This document shows, piece after piece, positions 63,391-64,000 of a stretch of DNA of 64,000 bases. The translations under genes were made by a program, and so were the position numbers. How positions within the stretch are numbered: position 1 is the stretch's first letter; each line of letters begins with the position of its first letter. The stretch is taken from positions 3,162,001-3,226,000 of the forward strand of contig NZ_CP049868.1 of assembly GCF_011303555.1 (NCBI RefSeq), in the 5' to 3' direction. This DNA is from Pedobacter sp. HDW13 (lineage in GTDB: Bacteria; Bacteroidota; Bacteroidia; Sphingobacteriales; Sphingobacteriaceae). The notes beneath the pieces were generated by a model. It saw only the letters and a program-made list of their open reading frames with translations. It was not told the origin of the DNA and did no database searches.

Positions 63391-63493
63391 TCATTAGTTG
63401 GTTAACTGGTTAATTGTTTAAATCGGTTAACTGCCTCCAAACTCTATGCCCCAAGCTCCAAACTGTTCATCGGTAACTGCAAACTGGCCAACT
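63391..63493 (+). repeat. dispersed intergenic repeat, copy C
   Basis: About 100 bp. Starts GTTGGTTAACTGGTTAATTG as in copy B, then shares GGTTAACTGCCTCCAAACTC and ATGCCCCAAGCT with copy A. It thus links the other two copies. Confidence 0.8.
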
Positions 63494-64000
63494 ACCCTTG
63501 GCTTATCTCCCGCAGTAATTTATCGCACTCGGCAAAGGCATTGTACAAATATTTATTGCGGTGCTTTTCTCCCTGACCGCTAAAGGAAACTGATTTCATG
63601 ATCAACCCCTGCATCCATTTTTTAGTCTGGAGGCAATATGACTGATCTTCGGTACGCAAATAATTAAAGGTATTGAAGCGGTTGTAGCAAGCCATGCGGT
63701 CTTTGAAATCGACCAGGTAAGCAATGCTGCCCAGCACATCGCAGTTGTACCAGTTAAAGGTATGGCTCGGGTCGATCGTTTTTTTACTGCCTATGGCATA
63801 CATGTTCATGTCGGTTAGGCAATATTTTACCTGTTCTACAATCTTAACGGCCAGTTCGGGATCGCTCAAGTGGCCCGCTTCAAAGGCATATCTAATCTGT
63901 TCTAAGGTGCCGGTTATGGTATCTTTCGACCATATTTCGGTACTGGGTATTTCGAGATAAGTGGCATGCAGTGCTTTAGAAATTTCAATAATTTCATCAG
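63492..64000 (-). CDS. unrecognised cytosolic protein, 5' end beyond the window
   Basis: The frame is open on the minus strand from the right edge (64000) to the stop at 63492, so at least 169 residues are encoded and the start lies outside. An internal ATG at 63869 is not the real start, as the frame reads through cleanly. Mostly helical, no membrane segment, with several Cys and aromatic residues (NYLRTEDQSYCLQTKKWMQG). Family not recognised. It lies just past copy C of the dispersed repeat. Confidence 0.6.
   Translation of the reverse strand, partial: DEIIEISKALHATYLEIPSTEIWSKDTITGTLEQIRYAFEAGHLSDPELAVKIVEQVKYCLTDMNMYAIGSKKTIDPSHTFNWYNCDVLGSIAYLVDFKDRMACYNRFNTFNYLRTEDQSYCLQTKKWMQGLIMKSVSFSGQGEKHRNKYLYNAFAECDKLLREISQG

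Overview
The window looks like a chromosomal segment of a glycan-degrading member of the Bacteroidota, most likely Sphingobacteriaceae (Pedobacter-like). This is inferred from the SusC/SusD pair, the many secreted glycoside hydrolases, ROK/LacI/AraC regulators, A-rich start contexts with weak Shine-Dalgarno signals, and TAnnTTTG promoter boxes. No sequence search was possible, so the taxon is an inference.

About 0.2-46 kb is one long carbohydrate-utilisation region. It holds: a GH43/GH51 arabinofuranosidase pair (0.3-3.9 kb); a frameshifted Crp/Fnr regulator (4.0-4.6 kb); a ROK regulator divergent from a four-gene operon of three Gfo/Idh/MocA oxidoreductases and a HEAT-DUF1080-DUF1080 protein (5.3-14.1 kb), which fits the 3-keto-glycoside type of glycan breakdown; and a minus-strand locus (15.2-28.3 kb) of SusC, SusD, a metallophosphoesterase, an HGSNAT-like transmembrane acetyltransferase, a GH89 alpha-N-acetylglucosaminidase, a GH28 and a GH92. 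Next come an inositol/uronate block (28.4-36.8 kb: inositol oxygenase, two LacI regulators, a sodium/solute symporter, a frameshifted GH28 and mannonate dehydratase UxuA) and a block with GH116, an RbsD/FucU-like lipoprotein, a sulfatase and a GH95-like enzyme (37-45.8 kb). Two cis signals tie parts of this together: five LacI-type boxes around the inositol/uronate genes, and seven exact copies of the 10-mer AACCAAATAT, six of them near or in gene starts and in the same orientation as the gene.

45.8-51.5 kb is accessory: a ChrA chromate transporter, a small barrel-like protein and a ChrB-AraC fusion regulator, a small membrane protein, an AraC regulator, two repeat pairs, and a tRNA-Met whose 3' end and terminator are duplicated about 0.9 kb away, enclosing one unrecognised gene. 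An orphan C-terminal piece of a contractile-injection-system tape-measure protein lies at 40.6 kb.

52-64 kb is housekeeping: START-like protein, LptF/G permease, RibBA, TamB (frameshifted), TsaD, RecA, endonuclease III and a partial gene at the right edge. A roughly 110 bp intergenic repeat occurs three times (51.7, 61.0 and 63.4 kb).

Three genes are broken by an apparent loss of one base in or next to a short G/C run (near 4115, 33409 and 56165). The pattern could be assembly error or true mutation, and the sequence alone cannot decide.
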